Made by a program: the position numbers and the translations under genes. From positions 2,046,001 through 2,110,000 of the forward strand of contig NZ_JBDFMM010000001.1 of NCBI RefSeq assembly GCF_047238265.1: a stretch of DNA of 64,000 bases, given 5' to 3'. This DNA comes from Paenibacillus_F sp047238265 (GTDB lineage: Bacteria > Bacillota > Bacilli > Paenibacillales > NBRC-103111). The notes beneath the pieces were generated by a model, which ran no database searches, was not told the DNA's origin, and saw nothing but the letters and a program-made list of their open reading frames with translations. Below, piece after piece: positions 17,015-25,967 of this stretch (positions are counted from its first letter, which is position 1; each line of letters starts with the position of its first letter).

Positions 17015-18910
17015 CTATCCGGCTTCCTGACCGTCTCCTTCGCGCATAAAATGGCTGAGCTCCCGCAGCCGGATCGTAAAACGGAATTCCGTTCCCACAG
17101 TCCGGCCGGGAACGGCCCAAATCCGGCCGTCCATAAGCGTAACAAGCTTGCGGCAGATGGCAAGCCCCAGGCCCGTCCCTTCGTATTTGCGGTTCGGGGC
17201 GCCGTCAAGCTGGGTAAAGGGCTGAAACAGCCGGTCGAGCTTGCTGCAGTCGATGCCGATCCCGGTATCGCTGACGGCGAATTCGAGGAGGCAGTCTTCA
17301 TCACCGCGTTCCGAGACCCGGACTTCGAGCGAAATCAGGCCCTGATCCGTAAATTTCACGGCGTTGCCGATTACATTTACGAGAATCTGGCGGACACGGC
17401 CGTAATCGCCGACAAGTGTTTCCGGTACCGCGGGGTCTATCAACGTGTCCATGGCGAGTTCCTTATTGCGGATAATGATCGCAAAGAAGTCAAGGCACTC
17501 CCGGATAAGCTCCCGGAGCTGAAAAGGCTCCTGGTGGAGCGATATGCGCCCGGCTTCCATTTTGGACAGTTCCAGTATGTCGTTGATGACCCTCAACAGC
17601 GCCTGCGAGCTCTTGGCCTGAAGTGCCAGCAGCTCCTGGTCGTCAGGGGACTCCGCCGACTCCGCCAGCAGCTGGTTAATCCCGATAATGCCGGTAAGCG
17701 GCGTCCTGATCTCGTGGCTCATGGTATCGAGAAATTCGCTCTTCATTTTGACAGCGCTTTCAGCCAGCTCTTTGGCTCGCCGAAGTTCTTGCTCAACCAC
17801 AACCCTGTCGGTTATATCTTTCGATACGAAAAAAACGAGCAGCTGCCGGTTGTGATCGAGCGGAAAAACCGATGTGCGGTGATATTTTCGCACTCCCTGT
17901 TTGGTACGGATGGAAACTTCGATTTTGGAAGCTTGTCCTTGAGCCGCTTCAGCGAGGGCGTTCATGATTTTAACCTTATCGTCCCGGGAATAAAGAAGAT
18001 CCTGAAGAGCGAGAACCATGAGCTCCGCTTGCGTATAGCCCGTGTTATCGTAGACGGACGGATTTGCGCTGACGACCATTTTTTTGACGGGATCCATGCA
18101 GACGACCAGGTCGGGACTGTGTTCGAACAGCGCGGTATATCTCTGTTCGTTGAACCGCGAGGCGGTAAGGACTTTCTGCCGGTCCCGGTAGAGGACGAAC
18201 CCAACCCAGAAAAGCACGCAAAAAGTCGTAAAACCGACAAGAACGGTCAGCAGCGTATTCCCGATAATGGAGCTGTTTGTAAGAGAAAGCTCCCGTTCCG
18301 ACGGCGTAAAAGAAGCCCCTGCCATCGCCGTGTAATGCATGCCGGCTATAACGCCTCCGGCGAGCAGGCTTCCCCCGGTTTTCCAGGGTGAAAGCAGGTT
18401 GTAGTCAGGCAGCCCGCGTGCGTAGACCGCCAGCGCCAGCAAAAGATAAGAGGCGATAAGGGCCAGCAGGACCGATACAAGCAGGCTCCCCGGCGTCTGG
18501 TGGTACACGGCCTGTATTTTCATGGCAAGGATGCCGGAATAATGCATGGAAACGAAGGCAAGCCCGGCCAGCAGGCCGACGGCGCCCAAAAACCGTTTTC
18601 CGGGTTTGCGGTCCTTGTCCAGAATGAGCAGCGACAGGAAAACGGCGAGAACAGGCAGTATTAAAGAGACGGCAAGCAGCGGCAGGTGATAATGAACTTC
18701 GAAAGGAAAATTCATGGCCAGCATGCCCAGAAAATGCATGGACCAGAGGCCCAGGCCCGTTACGACAGCGGTCAGCATCATTTTACGGAAAGAGCGGCCG
18801 CCGCGGAGCAGACGGTCAATCATGTCCAGCGCGGCGTAGGAAGTCGTCACGGACATCAGGATCGAGAGAATGACCAGCAGCACATCATAATTCCCAGCTT
18901 CATGTTGCAT
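17015..18910 (-). CDS. MHYT-domain sensor histidine kinase with PAS domain
   Basis: About 631 residues. The N-terminal membrane part has seven hydrophobic helices with three MHYT-type motifs (WSMHFLGM, SMHYSGIL, GMHYTAMA); the family is proposed to bind copper and sense oxygen, CO or NO. A PAS domain follows (YTALFEHSPDLVVCMD), then HisKA with FLDTMSHEIRTPLTGI and a HATPase domain (NVIGNAVKFTDQG, DTGIGID, GTGLGLAICRKL). It lacks a receiver domain and no partner regulator is adjacent. The ribosome site AGGAG is 8 bases before the ATG at 18910; an ATG two codons earlier (18916) sits too close to it. Confidence 0.92.
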   Translation of the reverse strand: MQHEAGNYDVLLVILSILMSVTTSYAALDMIDRLLRGGRSFRKMMLTAVVTGLGLWSMHFLGMLAMNFPFEVHYHLPLLAVSLILPVLAVFLSLLILDKDRKPGKRFLGAVGLLAGLAFVSMHYSGILAMKIQAVYHQTPGSLLVSVLLALIASYLLLALAVYARGLPDYNLLSPWKTGGSLLAGGVIAGMHYTAMAGASFTPSERELSLTNSSIIGNTLLTVLVGFTTFCVLFWVGFVLYRDRQKVLTASRFNEQRYTALFEHSPDLVVCMDPVKKMVVSANPSVYDNTGYTQAELMVLALQDLLYSRDDKVKIMNALAEAAQGQASKIEVSIRTKQGVRKYHRTSVFPLDHNRQLLVFFVSKDITDRVVVEQELRRAKELAESAVKMKSEFLDTMSHEIRTPLTGIIGINQLLAESAESPDDQELLALQAKSSQALLRVINDILELSKMEAGRISLHQEPFQLRELIRECLDFFAIIIRNKELAMDTLIDPAVPETLVGDYGRVRQILVNVIGNAVKFTDQGLISLEVRVSERGDEDCLLEFAVSDTGIGIDCSKLDRLFQPFTQLDGAPNRKYEGTGLGLAICRKLVTLMDGRIWAVPGRTVGTEFRFTIRLRELSHFMREGDGQEAG

Positions 18911-19187
18911 TCGCATATCTCCTGTATTCGTATTCCTGTACTTTCATAGTAAAGGATGAAAGGGTGGGAAGTCTACCCGAAATCGCTTATTTTTCGACTA
19001 AAAATTACAAAATCAAGCATAAAACTAGGAAAAATAAGCTAAAATAAACCGCTTACATCAAAAAAATCTTAATCATATCAAGTATTCGTTAATATATTGT
19101 TGTGAAAATTTTGTTTTGATCGCCGTAAAATTCCTTGGTAGACTGTAAAGAAAACTTCGCGATTTTAAATCACCTGGAGGCAAAATC

Positions 19188-20699
19188 ATGTCCATCCGTG
19201 CCCGCCTGCTCGCTTCCTTCACTCTGCTTCTCGTTACTACCGTGCTGCTTTTTACGGCAGCCGCTTTTATCGTCACGACAGCCGTAACGGGAGACGTAAG
19301 GGGCATTTCATCTTTTTACAACGTTCATCTCCGGCTGAAGCCGCTTACCCCCGAACAGGAAACGCTTTTTCTGGATCTCAAGCATCTTTCCAAAACGAAG
19401 CCGGAGGAGCTGCTCCTGCCGGATATCTACAAAGAATACGACTTTCAGCTTAAAGTTGCGCACGCTTCTCTTCTGATCCGCAAAGGGTCCGGCAGCGCCT
19501 TTATTTCTCCGGGTCTGGCGGAAATGAGGATAGACGAACTGCTTCCTCCGTACGAAGCGGAAAACGTGCATATGCGAAGCACGCTGCAGGCGGGAAAAAA
19601 CTTTTTCGGCTACGCGAAGTACGACTTCCGGTTTGCGGACGGGGAGCCGGGGAGGCTGTTCGTTTTCCGGGAGGTCAGCCCGTTCGCGGTTCTGATGAGC
19701 AAGCTGCTGCCTCTATTCGTGTCGGTTTTGTTTCTGCTGCTCGTCGGCTCGAACATTTACATCTATCTGTTCCTCACCAGACGGATGATCCGGCCGCTTA
19801 ATCTGCTGCGCGCTTCTGCCGCACGCATCCAGCGGGGAGATTTGAGGTTCCGGATTCAGCCGGGTGACGATGAGATCGGCCAGGTATCCGCGGCTTTCGA
19901 GGAGATGAGAGGAAAACTTCAGGAATCCGAGGAGCTGCAGAAGCAGTACGAAACAAACCGCAAGGAACTTATCGCCAACATTTCGCATGATTTGAAAACG
20001 CCCTTGTCCGCCATACGCGGCTATGTGGAAGGAATCCGGGACGGGGTGGCGGATACGCCCGACAAACTGGAGAACTATGTGGAGATCATATACAGCAAAG
20101 CGGAGGAAATGGATCATCTTATCGAGGAGCTGTTCCTGTATTCCCGGCTGGATTTGAATAAAGTCCCGTTTGCCCTGCAGGAAGTGGATCTGACGCGTTT
20201 CGTCGCGGACGTGGTGTATGAGCTGCGTTTCGAGCTGGAAAAAGAAGGCATCGGACTGGAAACAGGCGGAAACTCCCCTGGGCCTTTATACGTCCGGATG
20301 GATCCCATGCATATGAAAAGGGTCGTGAACAACGTCGTCGGAAACAGTCTCAAGTTCATGGAGCAGCCGCAAAAAACGATTGCCTTCGAACTCCGCCGGG
20401 ACGGGGATACGGCTGTGCTCGAAATTACCGACACGGGACCGGGAATCGATCCCGAGGCGCTTCCCCACGTATTCGACCGGTTTTACCGGGCGGAAACGTC
20501 CCGTAACCGGGAATCGGGCGGCCAGGGGCTGGGGCTGGCCATCGCCAAACAAATTGTCGATAACCACGGGGGAAGCATATTTGCGGAGAATGCTTCGGAA
20601 GACGCGTCAGCGCGCCATCCGGAGACGGGTACGCGCATTGTAATCCGGCTTCCGCTGCTGAAAGGAACTCATCACGATGAAAAAAATTCTGATTATTGA
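19188..20699 (+). CDS. Two-component sensor histidine kinase (HAMP-HisKA)
   Basis: A 503-residue kinase. Two membrane helices (residues about 8-31 and 172-194) bracket an extracytoplasmic sensor domain of about 140 residues. HAMP (RRMIRPLNLLRASAARIQRGD) leads into HisKA with NISHDLKTPLSAIRGYVEG, phosphorylated on His267, and a HATPase domain (VVNNVVGNSLKFM, DTGPGID, GGQGLGLAIAK). The start ATG follows GGAGGCAAAATC. It overlaps the downstream response regulator by 23 bases, kinase first, which is the reverse of the common order. The signal is unknown; the next gene downstream encodes a surface protein and may be a target. Confidence 0.93.
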   Translation: MSIRARLLASFTLLLVTTVLLFTAAAFIVTTAVTGDVRGISSFYNVHLRLKPLTPEQETLFLDLKHLSKTKPEELLLPDIYKEYDFQLKVAHASLLIRKGSGSAFISPGLAEMRIDELLPPYEAENVHMRSTLQAGKNFFGYAKYDFRFADGEPGRLFVFREVSPFAVLMSKLLPLFVSVLFLLLVGSNIYIYLFLTRRMIRPLNLLRASAARIQRGDLRFRIQPGDDEIGQVSAAFEEMRGKLQESEELQKQYETNRKELIANISHDLKTPLSAIRGYVEGIRDGVADTPDKLENYVEIIYSKAEEMDHLIEELFLYSRLDLNKVPFALQEVDLTRFVADVVYELRFELEKEGIGLETGGNSPGPLYVRMDPMHMKRVVNNVVGNSLKFMEQPQKTIAFELRRDGDTAVLEITDTGPGIDPEALPHVFDRFYRAETSRNRESGGQGLGLAIAKQIVDNHGGSIFAENASEDASARHPETGTRIVIRLPLLKGTHHDEKNSDY

Positions 20700-21366
20700 G
20701 GACGAGGCGACGATCGCCCAACTGCACCGGGATTATTTGAATTTGCACGGATTTCAGGTCGAGATTTCGACCCGGGGAGACGACGGGCTGAACAAGGCGC
20801 TTACGGAAGGTTTCGATCTGATCGTACTGGATCTGATGCTTCCCGGAAAAGACGGCTTCGAGGTATGCCGTCAAATCCGCACGGCCACGGAAGTGCCCAT
20901 TCTCATCGTATCCGCACGGAAAGACGAGTTCGATAAAATCCGCGGACTGGGTATGGGCGCCGACGATTACATGACGAAGCCGTTCAGTCCGGGAGAGCTG
21001 GTTGCGCGCGTGAAGGCGCATTTGACGCGCTATGAACGGCTGGTCGGGCTGAAAGAGACGGCGCCGGGCGAGATCCGTATCCGGGAACTGGCCATTGAAC
21101 CGGAATCCCACCGGGTTTACATCCGGGGCAAAGAAGTGCCGCTTCCCGCCAGGGAGTTCGATCTGCTGCTGTTTCTCGCCAGGCATCCTAACCGGGTTTT
21201 CCGCAAGGAGGAAATTTTCGAGAAAATATGGGGGATGGATTCGATGGGGGACATCGCGACGGTAACCGTGCATGTACGGCGTATCCGCGAGAAAATCGAG
21301 GCCGATCCTTCCGCGCCGGAATATATCGAGACGATTTGGGGAGTCGGCTACCGGTTTTCGGGTTAA
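20677..21366 (+). CDS. OmpR/PhoB-type response regulator
   Basis: 229 residues: receiver domain with acidic pocket EDE at 8-10, phosphoacceptor Asp52 (LIVLDLMLPG), Thr/Ser switch (LIVSARK) and Lys in YMTKPF. The winged-helix DNA-binding domain occupies about 130-228 (LPAREFDLLLFLARHPNRVFRKEEIFEKIWG, TVTVHVRRIREKIE). It starts inside the end of the kinase gene with the coupling site AAAGGA. It is phosphorylated by that kinase and controls unknown promoters. Confidence 0.95.
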   Translation: MKKILIIEDEATIAQLHRDYLNLHGFQVEISTRGDDGLNKALTEGFDLIVLDLMLPGKDGFEVCRQIRTATEVPILIVSARKDEFDKIRGLGMGADDYMTKPFSPGELVARVKAHLTRYERLVGLKETAPGEIRIRELAIEPESHRVYIRGKEVPLPAREFDLLLFLARHPNRVFRKEEIFEKIWGMDSMGDIATVTVHVRRIREKIEADPSAPEYIETIWGVGYRFSG

Positions 21367-21483
21367 CGGAAGAGCTGTCTTGAACTGTTTAGAAAAAGTT
21401 TCGAATTTGTTTTCGGGGAGTTTAGTTTCGTTCTGTAGGATGAAATCCAGAACTTATCATGCACCCTACAGGAGGAATTTTAT

Positions 21484-22765
21484 ATGAAAAAAACGCTGGT
21501 TCAACTGCTGACGGTTTCGGCTGTAGCCGCTTCGGTCCTGCTTCCCCTAAATGCCGCTCCCGCTTCCGCCCAATCCGCCGCTACTCCGGCCGCATCCGTG
21601 AACGGTGAGCTCGCGCCTGCCGCAGGGCATTACTCGGATCATGGGAGACTGATGCTGACCCAGCAGGAGCTTGTCGGCCGGATCGCCCAACTGACGGAGA
21701 AGAAACCGCTGGTCATTCAGCAGTGGCTGAAAAACTACGAACCCGATGCGCGTGTCACTAGAGGCGAGGCGGCCCGGATCGGCATGAAAGCAATTGCTCA
21801 CATTCCTTCGGAGCACGCCGCGGTGACGGATATCCGGGTGTTATCCGCCGCAACGCTCGAAATCACGTTCGATTCCCCCTTGACGGCGGCCGACGTGAAT
21901 CTGGACAAAGCGAAAACGAACTTCCGGTTCGATAACGGAATGACGATCCGCAACGTTCCGCAGCTTAAGAACGGAGCCCGCTCCACGTATGTGGTACCCG
22001 TCACCGTCCAGCAGCCCGGCAAAACATACACGCTGACCTACAAAGGCAAAGCCGCCGGCAAGTTTACGGGTTCCGCCCATACGGTAAAACTGGCGGCAGC
22101 CCGGCAGGTGACGGCGGACACGTTCGAGCTGGAATCGTTCCGTAAAGACGGAGTCGTCGATTACGGCTATGTGGTCGAGTCGTACTTCGGTACGCGCGGC
22201 GGACTGGAAATGTACCTGAACGACCGCAACGCAAGCGGCGGAAAATCGTACGAGATCATTTCCTCTCTCCGCGATATGTCCGTTACCCTTACGCCGGAAG
22301 GCGGACAGCCGATCCGCGCCGCGTATGTTCCGTATACGCAGGCAACGGATGACAGACAGGCGCCTAAGTTCCGACTTCCCGCGGGACAGATCCTGACTCC
22401 AGGGGTAAAATATACCGTAACGTCGGACTGGGCCACCGTGACGGAAGGAAGTTTCACCGCCCGGGCGGCGGCACCGCTTGTGATCGCGTCCGCAAAAGCC
22501 GTCAGCCCCGCCTCCGTCGACGTTACACTCACGGCAGACCCGCGTGACGAGCTGTTCTCAGGCCGCAGCGTAGAGCTGACGGACGGGGACGGCAAGAAAC
22601 TGACGGCCGTCTACAAGGTGACGAGCCGCAAGGGAGCGGTCGGCACGTTCGATCTGCCTGCGGGCACGCAGTCTGACTCCCGGCAAGACCTACACCGTCA
22701 CGGCTTCCGGCGCGTGGGCAACCCAGCAGGGCAAGATCAGTTTGAATACCGATGCTTTGAAATGA
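21484..22765 (+). pseudogene. Secreted surface protein with Ig-like repeats, frameshifted near its 3' end
   Basis: A signal peptide (MKKTLVQLLTVSAVAASVLLP...APASAQ) precedes a short S-layer-homology-like stretch (KNYEPDARVTRGEAARIGMKAI) and then repeated beta-sandwich segments, each with a phrase of the type TPGKTYTLTYKG (residues about 110-200, 290-335 and 340-426). It is likely a cell-surface or S-layer-associated protein. The frame breaks at 22672: GGC ACG CAG T CTG ACT. Dropping the T gives GTQLTPGKTYTVTASG, matching the internal repeats, and a stop at 22765 (426 residues); as read, the frame runs to 22776 with a nonsense tail. The ribosome site AGGAGGAATTTTAT is strong. It lies downstream of a two-component system that may control it. 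Confidence 0.8.
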
Positions 22766-22791
22766 AAAGCAGCTAAACACACGCTTTAGAC

Positions 22792-22813
22792 AAGACCTCT
22801 GCGGAGGTCTTTT
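22792..22813 (+). terminator. Intrinsic terminator
   Basis: AAGACCTC and GAGGTCTT form a stem with loop TGCG, followed by TT. It ends the surface protein transcript. Confidence 0.7.
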
Positions 22814-22842
22814 GCCTATACGGATGAAGGAGGCGGCTGCCG

Positions 22843-23616
22843 ATGCCCGTACGGTTCAACAGTTTCATTCCGGTTCTGATCTTCCCGGTCCTGGTCTCCG
22901 CGATGCTGACCGGATGCGGAGATGCAGGCGGTCCGGAACCGGGAACGGCGCAATCGCCGGTTTCTCAACAATCGCAAATACAGGAAACGGAGGGGAATGA
23001 AATGACGGAAATTTCTAGTGAGAAAAACAAGCGTCTGCTCGATGCGGCTGCGAAAGGCGACGCGGACAAAATCCGGGCGCTGATCGGGGAAGGGGCCGAT
23101 GCGGACGCTCGGGACAGCCAGGGGAATACGGCCGTTATGGCGGCTGCGGTCAACCGCCGGCCAGAAGCTGTCCGGGTACTGCTGGAGGCCGGAGCGGATG
23201 TGAATATCCGCAACGACCGCTCCGATAATTTGTTTCTGTATGCCGGAGCCGAAGGAGATATGGAACTGCTGCGGCTGGCCATATCCGCCGGTGCCGATCC
23301 CGCCCTCACCAACCGGTACGGGGGGACGGCGCTTATTCCCGCTTCGGAACGGGGGCATACCGATATTGTGCGGGAGCTGCTTACCCGGACTGGAGTGGAC
23401 GTCAACCATGTAAACCGTCTCGGCTGGACGGCGCTTCTGGAAGCCGTCATCCTCGGTGACGGGGGAGAGGCTCACCAGACGATCGTCCGTCTGCTGCTGG
23501 AGCACGGCGCGGATGTGAATCTGCCCGACGAGGACGGCGTCACGCCGTACCGGCACGCCGTTTCCCGCAATTTCGGGGAGATCGCGGCGATGCTGAAAGC
23601 GGCCGGAGGCCGGTAA
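22843..23616 (+). CDS. Ankyrin-repeat lipoprotein
   Basis: 257 residues. The N-terminal signal peptide ends in the lipobox MLTGC, so the protein is anchored on the outer face of the membrane. After a Gln/Ser linker there are about five to six ankyrin repeats (KRLLDAAAKGDADKIRALIGEGADADARD, NTAVMAAAVNRRPEAVRVLLEAGADVN, GWTALLEAVILG...LLLEHGADVN). Ankyrin repeats mediate protein-protein contacts; no enzyme domain is present. Preceded by ATGAAGGAGG. It stands between two unrelated genes and no partner is evident. Confidence 0.9.
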   Translation: MPVRFNSFIPVLIFPVLVSAMLTGCGDAGGPEPGTAQSPVSQQSQIQETEGNEMTEISSEKNKRLLDAAAKGDADKIRALIGEGADADARDSQGNTAVMAAAVNRRPEAVRVLLEAGADVNIRNDRSDNLFLYAGAEGDMELLRLAISAGADPALTNRYGGTALIPASERGHTDIVRELLTRTGVDVNHVNRLGWTALLEAVILGDGGEAHQTIVRLLLEHGADVNLPDEDGVTPYRHAVSRNFGEIAAMLKAAGGR

Positions 23617-23720
23617 AAGGCAGGCTGTCCCTATTTGTCATCTTCCCCCGTTGGTGGTATCGTAGGATGATAACCGACTAACATGATAGGGATAAAGCAT
23701 TCCAAACGGGGGATAGATAC

Positions 23721-24656
23721 ATGGCAAACATTGCAACGAATCTGACGCAGTTGATCGGCAACACACCGCTGCTGGAACTGGTCAATTACGGCAAAAAACA
23801 GCGGGTTGAGGCGCGGCTGCTGGCTAAACTGGAGTACTTCAATCCGGCAGGCAGCGTAAAGGACCGCATCGGATACGCGATGATCAAAGACGCGGAAGAG
23901 AAAGGGCTGCTCCGGCCGGATTCCGTCATTATCGAACCGACGAGCGGCAATACGGGCGTCGGTCTCGCTTTCGCGGCCGCGGCCCTCGGCTACAAGCTTA
24001 TGATCACGCTGCCGGAGAGCTTCAGCGTCGAGCGCAGGAAGCTGCTTGCGGCGTTAGGCGCCGAGCTTGTGCTGACACCCGCGGAAGAGGGGATGTCGGG
24101 CGCGATCCGCAAAGCGGAGGAGCTCGCGGCCGATCTGCCGGGGGCCTTCGTGCCGCAGCAGTTCGAGAATCCGGCGAACCCGGACGTACACCGCCGGACG
24201 ACCGCGGAGGAAATCTGGCGCGACACGGACGGCGAGGTCGATATTTTTGTCGCCGGAGTCGGTACGGGCGGAACGGTTTCCGGGGTCGGACAGGCGCTGA
24301 AAGCGAAAAATCCCGCGGTGGCGATCGTCGCCGTAGAGCCGGCGGATTCGCCTGTCCTATCCGGCGGGAAACGAGGCATGCACAAGATTCAGGGAATCGG
24401 AGCAGGCTTCGTGCCGGGTAATTTCGATTCCTCCGTGGTCGACGAAATTGTGACGGTGACGAACGAGGAAGCTCTCGCGTCAGCCCGGCTGCTCGCGAGA
24501 AGCGAAGGGCTGCTCGTCGGGATTTCTTCGGGCGCGGCCGTTCATGCGGCTTCCGTGCTGGCGGAGCGCCCCGAGAACAAGGGCAAGACGATCGTAGTCC
24601 TGCTGCCGGATACCGGGGAACGCTACCTGTCTACCGATTTGTTCCAGGAAGAGTAG
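23721..24656 (+). CDS. cysK: Cysteine synthase A (O-acetylserine sulfhydrylase)
   Basis: A 311-residue fold-type II PLP enzyme that makes L-cysteine from O-acetylserine and sulfide in the cytoplasm. The PLP-binding Lys47 is in NPAGSVKDRIGYAM, the substrate loop is PTSGNTGVGLAF, the phosphate loop is VGTGGTVSGVG, and the C-terminal SSGAAVHAA motif contacts the PLP ring nitrogen. The length is normal. It is a single gene with its own upstream spacer and a terminator, as is common for CysK in Firmicutes. CysM-type enzymes are the main alternative but the motifs fit CysK. Confidence 0.95.
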   Translation: MANIATNLTQLIGNTPLLELVNYGKKQRVEARLLAKLEYFNPAGSVKDRIGYAMIKDAEEKGLLRPDSVIIEPTSGNTGVGLAFAAAALGYKLMITLPESFSVERRKLLAALGAELVLTPAEEGMSGAIRKAEELAADLPGAFVPQQFENPANPDVHRRTTAEEIWRDTDGEVDIFVAGVGTGGTVSGVGQALKAKNPAVAIVAVEPADSPVLSGGKRGMHKIQGIGAGFVPGNFDSSVVDEIVTVTNEEALASARLLARSEGLLVGISSGAAVHAASVLAERPENKGKTIVVLLPDTGERYLSTDLFQEE

Positions 24657-24691
24657 CACCGGCCTATCTTCGGAGCCGCATCTAACAATTC

Positions 24692-24725
24692 AAGGCAGCC
24701 ACCTGAATCGTGGCTGCCTTATTTG
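24692..24725 (+). terminator. Intrinsic terminator of cysK
   Basis: AAGGCAGCCAC (24692-24702) pairs with GTGGCTGCCTT (24710-24720), followed by ATTT. It also lies at the end of the convergent SDR gene. Confidence 0.8.
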
Positions 24726-24753
24726 GCGTGTTAAGCGTCCCGCCGTTCGTTTC

Positions 24754-25629
24754 CTACAAGCCGTGTTCCGCCGCATGCCGGCCCCAATGCGGTCTTCTGC
24801 CGTCGACATCGCTGAAGCCGTATTCGTCCGACAAGCCCCAGCTTGTCAGCACTTTGCCGGACTTCGCGAATTTATCGGGGTCGGCCGCAAGCGCGGCGAT
24901 TCCCTTCCCGATATAGTACGGCGTTTCGGACTCGCTGTAATGAGGCTCCTGCGCGATGGCGTCTCTCCAGTTTTCTTCCTGGACGCCGAAATGATCCAGC
25001 ATCGCTTCCGAGCGGAGAAAACCCGGTGTGACGGCTGCCGCCGTTACTCCATAAGGCCGCAGATCCTCGGCCATCGCCTCTGCCAGATGGATGGCGGAAA
25101 CTTTGGCCAGACTGTAATACAAGTTCCCGCGGTAGCGGTAGTCGAAACCGTCGGTGATTTCGAGAATCATGCCCTGCTTCCGGGATGCCAGCAAAGGGGC
25201 GCCATAATAGCTGGTGAGCATATGGGAATGAACCGCGCGCTTCTGAATGAGAATTCCGTTCTGCAGAGAATGCTCCCAGAATGTTTTTCCCCACTCGGTC
25301 AAAGGATCGCCGCCCCACACGTCGTTTACCAGGAGGTCAAGCCGGCCGTTCTGCTCCCGTTTAACTTGTTCGAACAGCGCCTTGACATCTTCTTCTGACG
25401 TATGGTCAGCGCGGACGGCGATTCCCCGCCCTCCTTTAGCGGTCACAAGTTCGGCCGTTTCCTCAATCGTTTCGCTGCGGCCCATGTCGGAGAGGGTTCC
25501 CCGGATACTGCGGCCCGTGCAGTACACGGTCGCTCCCGCCTCCCCGAGCATGGCTGCTATGCCCCGTCCGACGCCGCGCGTCGCTCCCGCCACTACGGCG
25601 ATCGTTCCTTCCAGTACTTTTGATTTCAT
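24754..25629 (-). CDS. Short-chain dehydrogenase/reductase
   Basis: A 291-residue NAD(P)-dependent oxidoreductase. The Rossmann glycine motif AGATRGVGRGIAAML and a following CTGRS, which suggests NADP, are present; the active-site YYSLAK contains the Tyr and Lys of the family. The segment NDVWGG replaces the usual NNAG, as seen in a subgroup annotated simply as SDR oxidoreductases. The substrate is unknown. It is transcribed away from the WYL-type regulator, with a palindrome between them, so it is a likely target of that regulator. Confidence 0.9.
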   Translation of the reverse strand: MKSKVLEGTIAVVAGATRGVGRGIAAMLGEAGATVYCTGRSIRGTLSDMGRSETIEETAELVTAKGGRGIAVRADHTSEEDVKALFEQVKREQNGRLDLLVNDVWGGDPLTEWGKTFWEHSLQNGILIQKRAVHSHMLTSYYGAPLLASRKQGMILEITDGFDYRYRGNLYYSLAKVSAIHLAEAMAEDLRPYGVTAAAVTPGFLRSEAMLDHFGVQEENWRDAIAQEPHYSESETPYYIGKGIAALAADPDKFAKSGKVLTSWGLSDEYGFSDVDGRRPHWGRHAAEHGL

Positions 25630-25730
25630 CGCGATCTCTCCTTTTTATCCCAACTACTAGCGGATTAGGTGTCTGTGCAGACAGCGGTCAGTTAGCCGCC
25701 CGCCTTCTTTTTCAAGTATAAAAGCGGATA

Positions 25731-25749
25731 TATGACAACCTTTGTCATA
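25731..25749. promoter_or_regulatory. Palindromic operator candidate between divergent SDR and WYL-regulator genes
   Basis: TATGACAA, CCT, TTGTCATA: a perfect 8-bp inverted repeat with a three-base spacer, about 100 bases from the SDR start. Its position between a regulator and a divergent enzyme gene suggests the binding site of that regulator. Confidence 0.55.
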
Positions 25750-25788
25750 ATTGCTATAGTAAATTAAACGCAAAGCCCCGCGCCAATA

Positions 25789-25902
25789 CCAACACCAACA
25801 CCAACACCAACACCAACACCAACACCAACACCAACACCAACACCAACACCAACACCAACACCAACACCAACACCAACACCAACACCAACACCAACACCAA
25901 CC
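25789..25902. repeat. Hexanucleotide tandem repeat (CCAACA)19
   Basis: Nineteen uninterrupted units, the last one CCAACC, preceded by one variant CCAATA. It lies between the palindrome and the WYL-regulator start, 66 bases before the ATG, so probably inside that gene's leader. The antisense frame encodes alternating Cys-Trp and is not a gene. Confidence 0.97.
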
Positions 25903-25967
25903 CAATCAGCACCGCTGAGAAAAAAACGGCCGTGGAACCGAGCCGGTCAGAAAAGAGGAATAAAACG

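Noticed and set aside
25657..25905. Minus-strand frame encoding alternating Cys-Trp, about 80 residues
   Set aside because: Direct product of the hexamer repeat read in one frame; no start signal or plausible protein.
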